A DNA stretch of 64,000 nucleotides from Bradyrhizobium sediminis (GTDB lineage: Bacteria > Pseudomonadota > Alphaproteobacteria > Rhizobiales > Xanthobacteraceae): positions 1,250,501-1,314,500 of the forward strand of contig NZ_CP076134.1 of the NCBI RefSeq assembly GCF_018736085.1, written 5' to 3'. Shown here one piece after another: positions 44,709 through 52,139 of this stretch. Below the pieces are notes generated by a model that made no database searches, was not told where the DNA came from, and saw nothing but the letters and a program-made list of their open reading frames with translations. The translations under genes and the position numbers were made by a program. Each line of letters begins with the position of its first letter. Position 1 is the stretch's first letter.

Positions 44709-45917
44709 TTATTTTCCAGGCATCTTGACGACGTTCGTGCTCATTTCTGTCACTCGTTTCTGAGGCATAACTGAGGCGGTAGGCTTGGCCGCAATCTTGG
44801 CTACGGCATCTTTCATATGGTCCGGGTGATGGTGGCCATAGACCTCGATCAGCATCTTCACCGACATCCCAAGGAAGCCGGCCGACTCCCAAGGATCGGC
44901 CGCATTCTGCATCAGCCAAGTTGCTGCCGTATGACGCAGGGTGTGGGGAGATACGCCCTTTCCTAGTTCGGCCAGTGTGACGGCTCGCTTGAAAGCGGTT
45001 TTAACGGACTTGACCGGCTGCCCATTGAACTCAACAAAGTATCGCTGGATGATGCCGCAGCGGTGCCACCGTCGGAGGTGCGCCAGCAAACGAGAAGGGA
45101 CGCGGACGGGGGTTTGGCGCTTATTCGTTTCTTGCTTGCCGTGTGCGCGGCGGTAGTAGACGCCGCGCTCCAGGTCAACAAATGAGCGGCCAATGGCAGG
45201 GGTAGGGGATGCTGACGCAATAGCCGCGGCTCGGGTGCCGGTGTAGAGACCAATCAAGATGAATCTGGCCAAATGCCGAAGTGGTCGCTTGTCCGTCTCG
45301 ATTTTCTGACCCTTCAGCGGTCCGCGATGTACCGTCTGAATTTCGCGAGCTCGCCAGCAGGACCAAATAAGGGACGCCGCTTCGGCTCGTGTCAGCCATC
45401 GATCACGTGGCGGTCCCTTCCTAGGCAGCTTTACCTTGACGACGCCGCGGTGAAAGCCTTCGTCCGCGTGGTGTTCGACAGCTGCACGAAGATCCTCTAG
45501 GTCGCGTCGAGCACCACCGGTATTTCCGCGTTCCTTAACGTATTCGTTGCACTTGGCCTTCGTGATCTCCGAAAGCGTAAGCTTGCCCCAAAAATCTTTG
45601 AGGCGGCCCATGCGGGCGATGTACTTCTTGGCATCGGGATTATCGATGTACAAGTCAGGGCGGTCGTCGATAAAGATCGAAAGTACGTCCGCGATCGGAA
45701 TTCGCTCTAGCTCGCGCTCCTTCCGTTGCGGCGCGTATTTCTGAGCGATGTAATCCTTGAGCGCCCGCTCAGCCTTTGCAACTTCGCGCTCAGAGCATCC
45801 AGTGGCGTAGTAACCAATGCCATCTCGGATGACCCATGTTGCCTGATGGGTGAGCCGGCCATTCTTGTATCGCGCCGGCCTGAGATGGAGTCGGGCGCCT
45901 TTGCTTCTACGCGACAT
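44709..45917 (-). CDS. int: tyrosine recombinase (integrase) of the element
   Basis: 402 residues. Core-binding region at about 70-160 and catalytic domain at 170-365. Catalytic residues: R229 in GLYTGTRAA, H325 and R328 in PHTLRH, and Y360 in EVYGHHHPDH. The usual LGH histidine is replaced by methionine (LGMS, near 351), as in a known subgroup. It reads towards the tRNA fragment and should recombine at the tRNA-Met anticodon loop. Confidence 0.93.
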   Translation of the reverse strand: MSRRSKGARLHLRPARYKNGRLTHQATWVIRDGIGYYATGCSEREVAKAERALKDYIAQKYAPQRKERELERIPIADVLSIFIDDRPDLYIDNPDAKKYIARMGRLKDFWGKLTLSEITKAKCNEYVKERGNTGGARRDLEDLRAAVEHHADEGFHRGVVKVKLPRKGPPRDRWLTRAEAASLIWSCWRAREIQTVHRGPLKGQKIETDKRPLRHLARFILIGLYTGTRAAAIASASPTPAIGRSFVDLERGVYYRRAHGKQETNKRQTPVRVPSRLLAHLRRWHRCGIIQRYFVEFNGQPVKSVKTAFKRAVTLAELGKGVSPHTLRHTAATWLMQNAADPWESAGFLGMSVKMLIEVYGHHHPDHMKDAVAKIAAKPTASVMPQKRVTEMSTNVVKMPGK

Positions 45918-46123
45918 CGCTCGCGCATCCTCCGTATCTCACCGAGTGTGACAAACAGTCGTCCCGCGATACGCTCGGAAGTCAGCCGCCCCCGTCTGAT
46001 CTCACGCCGAAGACTATTGGCCGTCAGTGAACCGTCAGGAAAGGCAAGCCGTGCGGCAACTTCGAGCCGAAGAGGAACATCCTCAGCCACTGACCCAAGC
46101 GATTCTATGGTGTCCAGAGTCAT
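45707..46123 (-). CDS. excisionase-like HTH protein overlapping int
   Basis: 138 residues. The first 70 form an excisionase/AlpA-like helix-turn-helix: LEVAARLAFPDGSLTANSLR then GRLFVTLGEIRRM. The last 70 codons overlap the start of int in another frame by 211 bp. The same overlapping pair is familiar from rhizobial islands, so I take the overlap as real. It probably sets the direction of recombination. Confidence 0.7.
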   Translation of the reverse strand: MTLDTIESLGSVAEDVPLRLEVAARLAFPDGSLTANSLRREIRRGRLTSERIAGRLFVTLGEIRRMRERCRVEAKAPDSISGRRDTRMAGSPIRQHGSSEMALVTTPLDALSAKLQRLSGRSRITSLRNTRRNGRSAS

Positions 46124-46161
46124 AGGTCACCAGATTTTTGCTCCGTTTCAACCGAGAAAGC

Positions 46162-46563
46162 TTAGCGTACGTCGGGTAACCGACGGCGCTCATGAGAGGA
46201 AGCAAACCTAGGGGGAGGCAATTTTGTTACGTTGCGGACGGAATTCTTTCGTAAAATGCCTTGTTCGAAAGACCAGGCGACGAACGCCTGTATCAATACG
46301 AGAGTGAAATTTCCAAACCTCCAACCGCGCTCACGAGCCGCCTTATCGCGCAACCTGCTAGCGAAGGTGGCGCTGATTCTTTTCAAAGGCGTACATGCCT
46401 CCCGAGCTGGCATCCAGACGATTATGGTTTGAAAACTCATTCGCACTGACAGAGGGTAGATGCGAAACTGATCTGAACTAACGAATTCACGCAAGCCGTG
46501 GATAAGGGACGTTTGCTGTGGGGTTAGATCGCTTTGGGTTGCATTTTGAGTTGCCTGGGGCAT
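46162..46563 (-). pseudogene. relic of a second tyrosine integrase (core-binding part only)
   Basis: 133 codons from ATG 46563. Residues 70-125 (ATFASRLRDKAARERGWRFG and FVAWSFEQGILRKN) match the core-binding domain of alphaproteobacterial phage-type integrases, including the LPPPR link to the catalytic domain. No catalytic domain follows; the frame ends soon after. It is a decayed remnant of an earlier insertion. Confidence 0.6.
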
Positions 46564-46949
46564 GGCACACCTACCCACAAGCACAGCTTGAGAACTTGAA
46601 TTCGGACGAGCCGCAGCACAGCACAAGGCATTCGCCACTGCATTGGCGCTGTCGTGGGGTAGCCAGCCCAGTCCCAAGCTGCGGCTCGGTATCTTGACGC
46701 CGGGAAGATTGTGGCTCTAAATTATTGCAACTATTGCGAAATTTGGGTTCTATGGCAGTATTAGGCATGCGCGCGACTCCGGTGAGAGTTGCGGCCGATC
46801 GAGTGGCTCTGGTAAAGCCGACTCGGTGGGCCCCAGGGGATGATTCCCCTGGGGTTCTCTGTCTCATATGAGCTTGGTCCGTTACATGTCGTCGAGCTGC
46901 GGGATTCTTCTGTCAAAGAACCGCAGAAAACCCGCAAGGGAAGAAACAA
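46564..46949. other. intergenic region before the XRE gene
   Basis: 386 bp without a supported gene. It contains the hairpin at 46831-46854. The promoter of the XRE gene should lie after that hairpin. Confidence 0.5.
46831..46854 (+). terminator. strong hairpin, possible terminator
   Basis: Perfect 10-bp stem CCCCAGGGGA/TCCCCTGGGG, loop TGAT, followed by TTCTCT. No gene is obvious to its left on this strand, so it may end a non-coding transcript or serve as a protein site. Confidence 0.5.
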
Positions 46950-48203
46950 ATGGCCGGCGCGGGGGGGACTATCGGAGCGAGGATCCGCTACTACAGAACA
47001 GCAAATAATCTAACTCAGGCGAAACTCGCTGAAGCAACAGGGGTCAGTGACGGCCAGGTCTCTCGTTGGGAAAACGGAAAGGAAATTCCAAACCAAACGA
47101 GCATAGGTAGGTTAGCAAGTACGTTTGGTATCCACGTCCGCGCGCTTACAGTGGGCGATAAAACCACGTGGCCTCCCCATGACTCCGCGGAGGTTCGTGA
47201 GGAGACTTCCGGCCACGATTCGAACATTTGGAACTACCCGAAACTCCGAACTCTATTTTTTGAAGAGCGGATAGCGCGCGGGCCATTCTCGTACCAGGGA
47301 GAAACCGTGCTCCTCTACGAGCCACGCCCCTTTCGTAGTTTTCAAACGGTAGCCCTGCACAGGGCCTCATTTGAGGGCACGGGACTTCCAGAGAAGCCCA
47401 CACTTTCGGATCTCCTCGCGTACATCGACAGCCTGCGCTCGCGCTTCCGTCCGGACGTTATCGAGTATTTGATCCGACGTGCCAATATGCCCAACACGAC
47501 CTCGGGGATTAAGTTTTCCGATGAAAAGGTTGGCGTCGAAATGATTAGCCTACCAACGCCGATCCACCGCCAGGTCGCGCTCTCGGTGTTTTGCAGTTCG
47601 TTTTGGCTAGAGCGCGAACTTAATCGTCGAATTGTCTTGCCAAGCGTCGAGTCGGCACTCTTAGAACTAGCTCGACGCGAATGGCACCACTGTCTGATGC
47701 CTCATGTTCAGGTTGTGGATCTGTACACACCCAGTACCTTGTACTTGGAGATGGCGATAATAACTCAGGACGAAGACTTGTTGCTGTTGCGGAAAGCGCC
47801 GAGTGTGCCAAATTTTTCTGTATGGTCTTGTTCTGTCGAACGTGGATTTCGATGGGGAAACGCCATTCGTGAAGCGGAATTGCCCGTTCAAGAGGCGCTA
47901 AACACCTGTCTTGGAGAGGAATTACAACTAAGCAAAGCATCCGTGTGTGATTGGGGGCTTCTCGGTATAGGACTTCAGGTACACTTAAACACTTGCATAC
48001 TGGGTTTCGTAAAGCTGTCCCTTTCGACTCGGCAACTCCAGGATCATCTCAATGAATTCATCCAAGATTCGGATCACTTCACTGAGTATAAATTTCTGCC
48101 AATGAGAGAAGTTTGGAGCCAGTTAGCGGACATGGAGAACGAGTTGCACCCTTCGGCTTTATTGAGAGTGCACTTGGTGCTGAAGGCATACGGCCATCTC
48201 TGA
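46950..48203 (+). CDS. XRE-type regulator with degenerate Nudix-like domain
   Basis: 417 residues. Helix-turn-helix at about 7-62 (LTQAKLAEATGVSDGQVSRW). The middle (95-245) is unassigned. From about 255 to 385 the strand pattern looks like a Nudix fold: AIITQDEDLLLLRK, then WSCSVERGFRW, then a degenerate Nudix box VQEALNTCLGEELQL (313-327) in which the EE pair is kept but the RE pair is lost. A catalytically dead Nudix domain could sense a nucleotide and control DNA binding. This is inference from pattern only. The gene is AT-rich compared with the chromosome. Confidence 0.65.
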   Translation: MAGAGGTIGARIRYYRTANNLTQAKLAEATGVSDGQVSRWENGKEIPNQTSIGRLASTFGIHVRALTVGDKTTWPPHDSAEVREETSGHDSNIWNYPKLRTLFFEERIARGPFSYQGETVLLYEPRPFRSFQTVALHRASFEGTGLPEKPTLSDLLAYIDSLRSRFRPDVIEYLIRRANMPNTTSGIKFSDEKVGVEMISLPTPIHRQVALSVFCSSFWLERELNRRIVLPSVESALLELARREWHHCLMPHVQVVDLYTPSTLYLEMAIITQDEDLLLLRKAPSVPNFSVWSCSVERGFRWGNAIREAELPVQEALNTCLGEELQLSKASVCDWGLLGIGLQVHLNTCILGFVKLSLSTRQLQDHLNEFIQDSDHFTEYKFLPMREVWSQLADMENELHPSALLRVHLVLKAYGHL

Positions 48204-48263
48204 AAGGACGAATGCTAGGAACACCGCAACAATTGAGCTGCCGGCGTTTTGAGATCTCATTTT

Positions 48264-48824
48264 ATGAAGAAGGTTCTGTACACCTGGCTAGAGGGACCTG
48301 TTGCCGCCTTTGCGGTGCTTTGCGTTGTCTTCCCATTGGTTGTCTTCCCGATAGTGCTCTTGCTTGAGCTCCTCGGTGTGAACCCGGTTCAATGGTTCGG
48401 GGAGCTGGCGGTGGCGCTACGCGTGGTCGCCTTTCTAGCGGTGGGTATCTTCCTTTGGAGTTTCTCGCGTCAGATTGAGCGGGATCGCGGCAAATGGTTA
48501 GCGGAACAAGCCGAGAGGAAAGCTAAGGCATTGCAGACGATAAAGCAGCCGTCCTATTGGTCTAGCAAGACAGAGTTGTCCAAAGAGCCCGGTCAAAGGT
48601 TACAGTCTCCGGTCACGCCGGAAATTATGACTTTGAGGAGGTATCTCGCGAAACAGAGAGTTAAGAATGAAATGAAGAGCCAAGGATTGCACGTAAGCCA
48701 GTTCACGGCGGCAGACGTTTCCAAAGCCGCCGACGCGCTCCTTTCAGTGCATGGCGAAAGCCTACTTGACGAGGCAATCCGTCTCAGTCGAACCATGAAC
48801 CTTGGACGTCGCCGCCGACATTAA
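48264..48824 (+). CDS. small membrane protein of unknown function
   Basis: About 186 residues from MKKVLYTW at 48264; an ATG at 48249 adds five. Two membrane segments near 10-35 and 48-67 are followed by a charged cytoplasmic tail with a C-terminal helix (LLSVHGESLLDEAIRLSR). Not recognised. It lies 60 bp after the XRE gene on the same strand. Confidence 0.55.
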   Translation: MKKVLYTWLEGPVAAFAVLCVVFPLVVFPIVLLLELLGVNPVQWFGELAVALRVVAFLAVGIFLWSFSRQIERDRGKWLAEQAERKAKALQTIKQPSYWSSKTELSKEPGQRLQSPVTPEIMTLRRYLAKQRVKNEMKSQGLHVSQFTAADVSKAADALLSVHGESLLDEAIRLSRTMNLGRRRRH

Positions 48825-48838
48825 AAGAAAATCCCACC

Positions 48839-49051
48839 TCATTGCTGGGTGGGTGGTTTGCCTCGAAGGAACACGCCGCAAAACGTTTCAAGGTGGACGT
48901 ACAGCTCGCGGCCTAGGTCCCTTTCTACCATCTCTCGTAGGTCAACGTAGGGACCTTGCCAGTCGCCGCCGTTGGTCGAGAAGTAATGGCCGTCATGGCG
49001 TAACTCGACTTCGAGTGCCCAGAGTACCTGGGTGCGAGGATAGTCACTCAT
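48839..49051 (-). CDS. small uncharacterised protein
   Basis: 70 residues. Its ATG overlaps the stop of the tiny upstream gene in an ATGAGTGA arrangement, which supports both. Contains HYFSTNGGDWQGPYVDLREM. No known family. Confidence 0.5.
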   Translation of the reverse strand: MSDYPRTQVLWALEVELRHDGHYFSTNGGDWQGPYVDLREMVERDLGRELYVHLETFCGVFLRGKPPTQQ

Positions 49052-49190
49052 CCGCTAATGCCCTCAGTATTCGCTCAACGTACATTTCGATACGGAGTTT
49101 AAGTCGCTCGTTCTTGGTTGCTGCGTGGAGCGCCATGAGGTCTGGAAGCAAGTCGTGTAGAACCTGCTCCATTAGAGCGCAGTTGCCCAT
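49044..49190 (-). CDS. tiny gene coupled to the next one
   Basis: 48 residues beginning MGNCALMEQVLHDLLPDLM, helical and amphipathic. An AAGGAG ribosome binding site lies 6 bases before the ATG, and the stop overlaps the start of the 70-residue gene, so the two are translated together. Confidence 0.5.
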   Translation of the reverse strand: MGNCALMEQVLHDLLPDLMALHAATKNERLKLRIEMYVERILRALADE

Positions 49191-49380
49191 TGCAAGCTCC
49201 TTGATGAGTTTAGCCCCGCCCGCTGGTGGAGCACTGCGTCGACTTGAACGACGTACAGGGGCGATCTCGGACGGTCCCCCAACAAAGGAATAGCGCTCGC
49301 CTGCGCATGATCCGTTGCTGGCCTAGGCGGGAGGAGCGGGGCTAACCGGTGAACTTCTGACCCTATTATATCGCCCAAAG

Positions 49381-49405
49381 AAAAAGGCCCCGTCAAAGCG
49401 GAGCC
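49381..49405 (-). terminator. terminator of the small-gene operon
   Basis: On the minus strand the stem GGCTCCG/CGGGGCC (7 bp, one G-T pair, loop of 6) is followed by TTTTTCTTT, 8 bp after the stop at 49413. Confidence 0.8.
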
Positions 49406-49412
49406 GAAGCAA

Positions 49413-49649
49413 CTATCGATCGCGCCGGCCGCGGCTGTTGTCGCGCCGTTGCTGCGGAGGCGGGTCTTCTTGGCCGTCCCGCGGCGGCCGAAGAACAATC
49501 TTGCCGTCGATCGGCAACGCCTGAAGGACAACGTTCAGGCCCTTCCTGTCTTGATGCTCGAACGCGGCACCGATGCACAGCCAGAAGTCGTCCTGGCCTT
49601 CGCGCTTGGATACCGTGTAGGCCTGATACGTCGGCTGTTGATTAGCCAT
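49413..49649 (-). CDS. conserved small protein of integrative elements
   Basis: 78 residues. The core YTVSKREGQDDFWLCIGAAF, then LNVVLQALPIDGKIVLRPP, is seen in short proteins of many proteobacterial integrative elements. The tail is Arg/Gln-rich. The ribosome binding site AAGGAG is clear. Last gene of a four-gene operon of tiny genes. Function unknown. Confidence 0.75.
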   Translation of the reverse strand: MANQQPTYQAYTVSKREGQDDFWLCIGAAFEHQDRKGLNVVLQALPIDGKIVLRPPRDGQEDPPPQQRRDNSRGRRDR

Positions 49650-49668
49650 TGCGATCTCCTTCTGGGTT

Positions 49669-50013
49669 TCAATACTCCGACGAAAACATGAGCGTCAGCA
49701 CGCGCGTAGTTTTGGTTGGATCGGCGGGGTCTTCCGAGCCCGCCTCCATAGTCTCATCGTAGTAGTCGATCTTCCAAAAGATCGTTTCATCGCCGACTTC
49801 GATGCTGCCGAAATCGTGCTGACCATGCGGGTCGTTTTCCCGATCAAACTCGGAAAACTGTTGAACCGCTAGGACTGCTCTTGCCTGCAGATCAATCGGC
49901 AGCGCTGCGACGCCCGCGGTCATGACAACCCGACCACCAAGGAAGGTGGATCGGAAGAAGTCATTGAGGACACGAATGCGCCGCGACTGATCACTCGCTT
50001 CTGCGGTGCTCAT
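49669..50013 (-). CDS. DUF3768 protein
   Basis: 114 residues. RIRVLNDFFRSTFLGGRVVM near the start, MTAGVAALP and DPHGQHDFGSIEV in the middle, and FWKIDYYD at about 79 match DUF3768, a family common on plasmids and integrative elements and without known function. The stop of the upstream zinc-ribbon gene overlaps its ATG. Confidence 0.85.
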   Translation of the reverse strand: MSTAEASDQSRRIRVLNDFFRSTFLGGRVVMTAGVAALPIDLQARAVLAVQQFSEFDRENDPHGQHDFGSIEVGDETIFWKIDYYDETMEAGSEDPADPTKTTRVLTLMFSSEY

Positions 50014-50171
50014 GGTGGGGCTCCTCCATCTTCGTTGTCGTCGACGTCTTCAGAGTCATGCGGCGAGCAGGAAGTCCCGCAGGTCGGACAACGATCGTCA
50101 CAGGTAGCCGACCACACGTCTTGCCATCGCGTCCCGCAGGGGCAGCGATAGAAGTTCCGAAAGAGGGCCAT
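50010..50171 (-). CDS. small zinc-ribbon protein
   Basis: 53 residues from ATG 50171. Cysteines in CPCGTRW, TCDDRCPTCGTSC form a compact zinc-ribbon pattern, followed by an acidic tail. It overlaps the DUF3768 start (ATGA). Zinc ribbons of this size recur in the same operon context on other elements. Confidence 0.65.
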   Translation of the reverse strand: MALFRNFYRCPCGTRWQDVWSATCDDRCPTCGTSCSPHDSEDVDDNEDGGAPP

Positions 50172-50178
50172 GGCGACC

Positions 50179-50442
50179 TCAGCTAAGCTTGTGCGAAGTG
50201 CTGGTCGTCGGTTCGCCAATCCGCACATGCGCGCGGATGAGCGCAATCAATTCGTCGAACGATGAGATAGCGCTGTCGACCACTTCGATGTCGACAAGTT
50301 CGGGCTCTTCAGGATCAACCGATGTTGCCGTGATCGAGGCGAAGACTCTGCCGTCGGCAGTCTGCGACAGTGACAATCTGACGAATTCGGGGGCGGGGAA
50401 GAGAGGCGTAGCCGCATGCAAGCGGCTCGTGATGTCAAGCAT
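50179..50442 (-). CDS. small uncharacterised protein, first of the operon
   Basis: 87 residues, acidic, with alternating strands (VRLSLSQTADGRVFASITAT) and a final helix. GGAG ribosome binding site. 7 bp before the zinc-ribbon gene. Not recognised. Confidence 0.55.
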   Translation of the reverse strand: MLDITSRLHAATPLFPAPEFVRLSLSQTADGRVFASITATSVDPEEPELVDIEVVDSAISSFDELIALIRAHVRIGEPTTSTSHKLS

Positions 50443-50708
50443 CTGGTTGCTCCGTGTTGCGACCGGCGCCCGGAAATCAGGCGGCGGTAGCAGCGCGGGG
50501 CTCTAATTGAATCGTACCCCACCAGCGCAGGACCGCAACCGCTCGCCGTTGACAGAGCGACACGACTCTGCGAAGAAAATGTCCAGTAAGCCATTGAAAA
50601 TACGGAATAAAATGGACTTAGACGAGGGGGGATGCGGCTAACTCCAAAGAGGCACAGGAGAATTTTTGGGACTGCAGGAAATTCGAGAATCTTAGCGAGG
50701 AGTAACAG

Positions 50709-51176
50709 ATGGACGGCGTTTCGTTCGCGCTCTTGATTGGTGTGGTGTTGGTTGCCGCCTTCCTCATCTGCGGCCTCCTTATCGACAACCAAAATCTGAG
50801 AAACCGGCGGTCTTGGGAAGAACGCGACCGAAAACTCAAGATTAAAAGGCTGCGCGAAGAAAACGAGATTATCGCGCTGGAGCAGCACAAGAAATTCCTT
50901 GAGGAAATCAGGCCGCTCAAAACGGAGGCGAAGGGCGCAAGCCTGCTCAAAATTCGCGATGAACAAACCGTCGACGCGCTCCTGGCACGCGACGCACTCT
51001 CAAAGACCATTGAAATGCTTCGCGGCGCTCCACGCCTGATAGACGGCAACCCGCTCGCATCGTCCGTAAGCGCTTTGGTGGAAGAGATTGAAAATCGGCG
51101 CGCCGACGGCGCCGAAACCACTGAGCTCGAAGAGATCGTGCGGCAGCTGCGCACAATTCCGGCAGGACGGTCATGA
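50709..51176 (+). CDS. membrane-anchored coiled-coil protein A
   Basis: 155 residues. One N-terminal membrane helix (6-26), then a long charged helix (30-75) with coiled-coil character. The C-terminal segment EIENRRADGAETTELEEIVR closely resembles the end of the next protein (EEKKADGAETRTLEELLR), so the two are probably paralogues. First gene of a run of five with overlapping stops and starts. Possibly a structural part of a membrane complex for the ATPase downstream. Confidence 0.7.
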   Translation: MDGVSFALLIGVVLVAAFLICGLLIDNQNLRNRRSWEERDRKLKIKRLREENEIIALEQHKKFLEEIRPLKTEAKGASLLKIRDEQTVDALLARDALSKTIEMLRGAPRLIDGNPLASSVSALVEEIENRRADGAETTELEEIVRQLRTIPAGRS

Positions 51177-51736
51177 CGGGTGGCCAGATCGCTTTCGCAT
51201 TCGTCGTTGCCGTCATCGTCGTTCTGGTGATGCTCTATTGGGACGAGCGGTCCAAGCCTGCGCCTGCCGATCCTGAAGCGGATGAACTCCTTGCAGAAAT
51301 CGCCGCCCTGCAGAGCGCGGCGGATGACGCGGATCGCTTTGCAGCCGCTCTTCGACGGGAGCATGCCGAGCTCACGGGTCCGCGAGACACGCTGCGGCAT
51401 GCAATAGCGGTCGTTAATGCGGCGCGTACGGGCTGGCACTCGATGCAGTCGCAGCAAACCAATAACTTGCGCTTGCAGCAGGAAGTGCTGGTGGCTGCGC
51501 ACGACCGCGATTCGAGATGGATCGATGCATTCCTGATGGCGCAGGCCCGCTCGGAGATTGTGGGAGGAGGGAAGGAACGGAAGGACTTGGCGGGCGAACT
51601 CCAAGGCAACCTTCGCGCGCTGATCGAAGAGAAAAAGGCAGATGGGGCAGAAACCCGAACGCTCGAAGAGCTGCTGCGGGCACTGGATGCCTACACGATA
51701 GAGACCAACGCGAGAGGCTCCCATGAACGCGTATGA
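51173..51736 (+). CDS. membrane-anchored coiled-coil protein B
   Basis: 187 residues. One N-terminal membrane helix (4-22), then Ala/Glu/Arg-rich helices. Ends with the KADGAETRTLEELL motif shared with protein A. Starts within the last bases of the preceding gene (ATGA). No family recognised. Confidence 0.7.
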   Translation: MTGGQIAFAFVVAVIVVLVMLYWDERSKPAPADPEADELLAEIAALQSAADDADRFAAALRREHAELTGPRDTLRHAIAVVNAARTGWHSMQSQQTNNLRLQQEVLVAAHDRDSRWIDAFLMAQARSEIVGGGKERKDLAGELQGNLRALIEEKKADGAETRTLEELLRALDAYTIETNARGSHERV

Positions 51737-52139
51737 ACGCCGGCAACGCTACTTGAGAGGCCTCAAGAACGAGGTCCACCGACAAAAGAAGCGATGCCGA
51801 GAGGCGCTATGGCGAGCGCGAAAGTCAGCTTGCGAAATACGCTACCTGCAAAATGCCTATGATGAGCAGTATGTCGAGCTCATAGCTGTCTTGACCTCCC
51901 TTGAAGGTTCAATCCGAGAGGGGAGTGCGGAGAGCATCCTCGTGGCCCACCACGGGAAGGGAGCGGGCCAGGTGCTCCGCGGGGCTTCGTCAGAGCGTGC
52001 TCGTATGTGCCAGCTAAATATTCAGCGCGTGGACGTCTGGCTCGCTGAATTTGGACGCGCGGTCGATGATATCGATCAACCGGCTATTCGAGCGGCGGTT
52101 GCCCCTCTCTCGACGGAGCTGAGGAACATACCAATATGA
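51723..52139 (+). CDS. basic helical protein of the ATPase operon
   Basis: 138 residues, no membrane segment. The first 45 residues are strongly basic (RRQRYLRGLKNEVHRQKKR), suitable for nucleic-acid or phospholipid contact. Overlaps both neighbours (14 bp with protein B, 4 bp with the ATPase). Function unknown. Confidence 0.65.
   Translation: MNAYERRQRYLRGLKNEVHRQKKRCREALWRARKSACEIRYLQNAYDEQYVELIAVLTSLEGSIREGSAESILVAHHGKGAGQVLRGASSERARMCQLNIQRVDVWLAEFGRAVDDIDQPAIRAAVAPLSTELRNIPI

Noticed and set aside
49172..49531. A 119-codon minus-strand frame
   Set aside because: It crosses the terminator at 49381-49405 and is Arg/Ser-rich; the small gene at 49413-49649 in another frame has conserved sequence.
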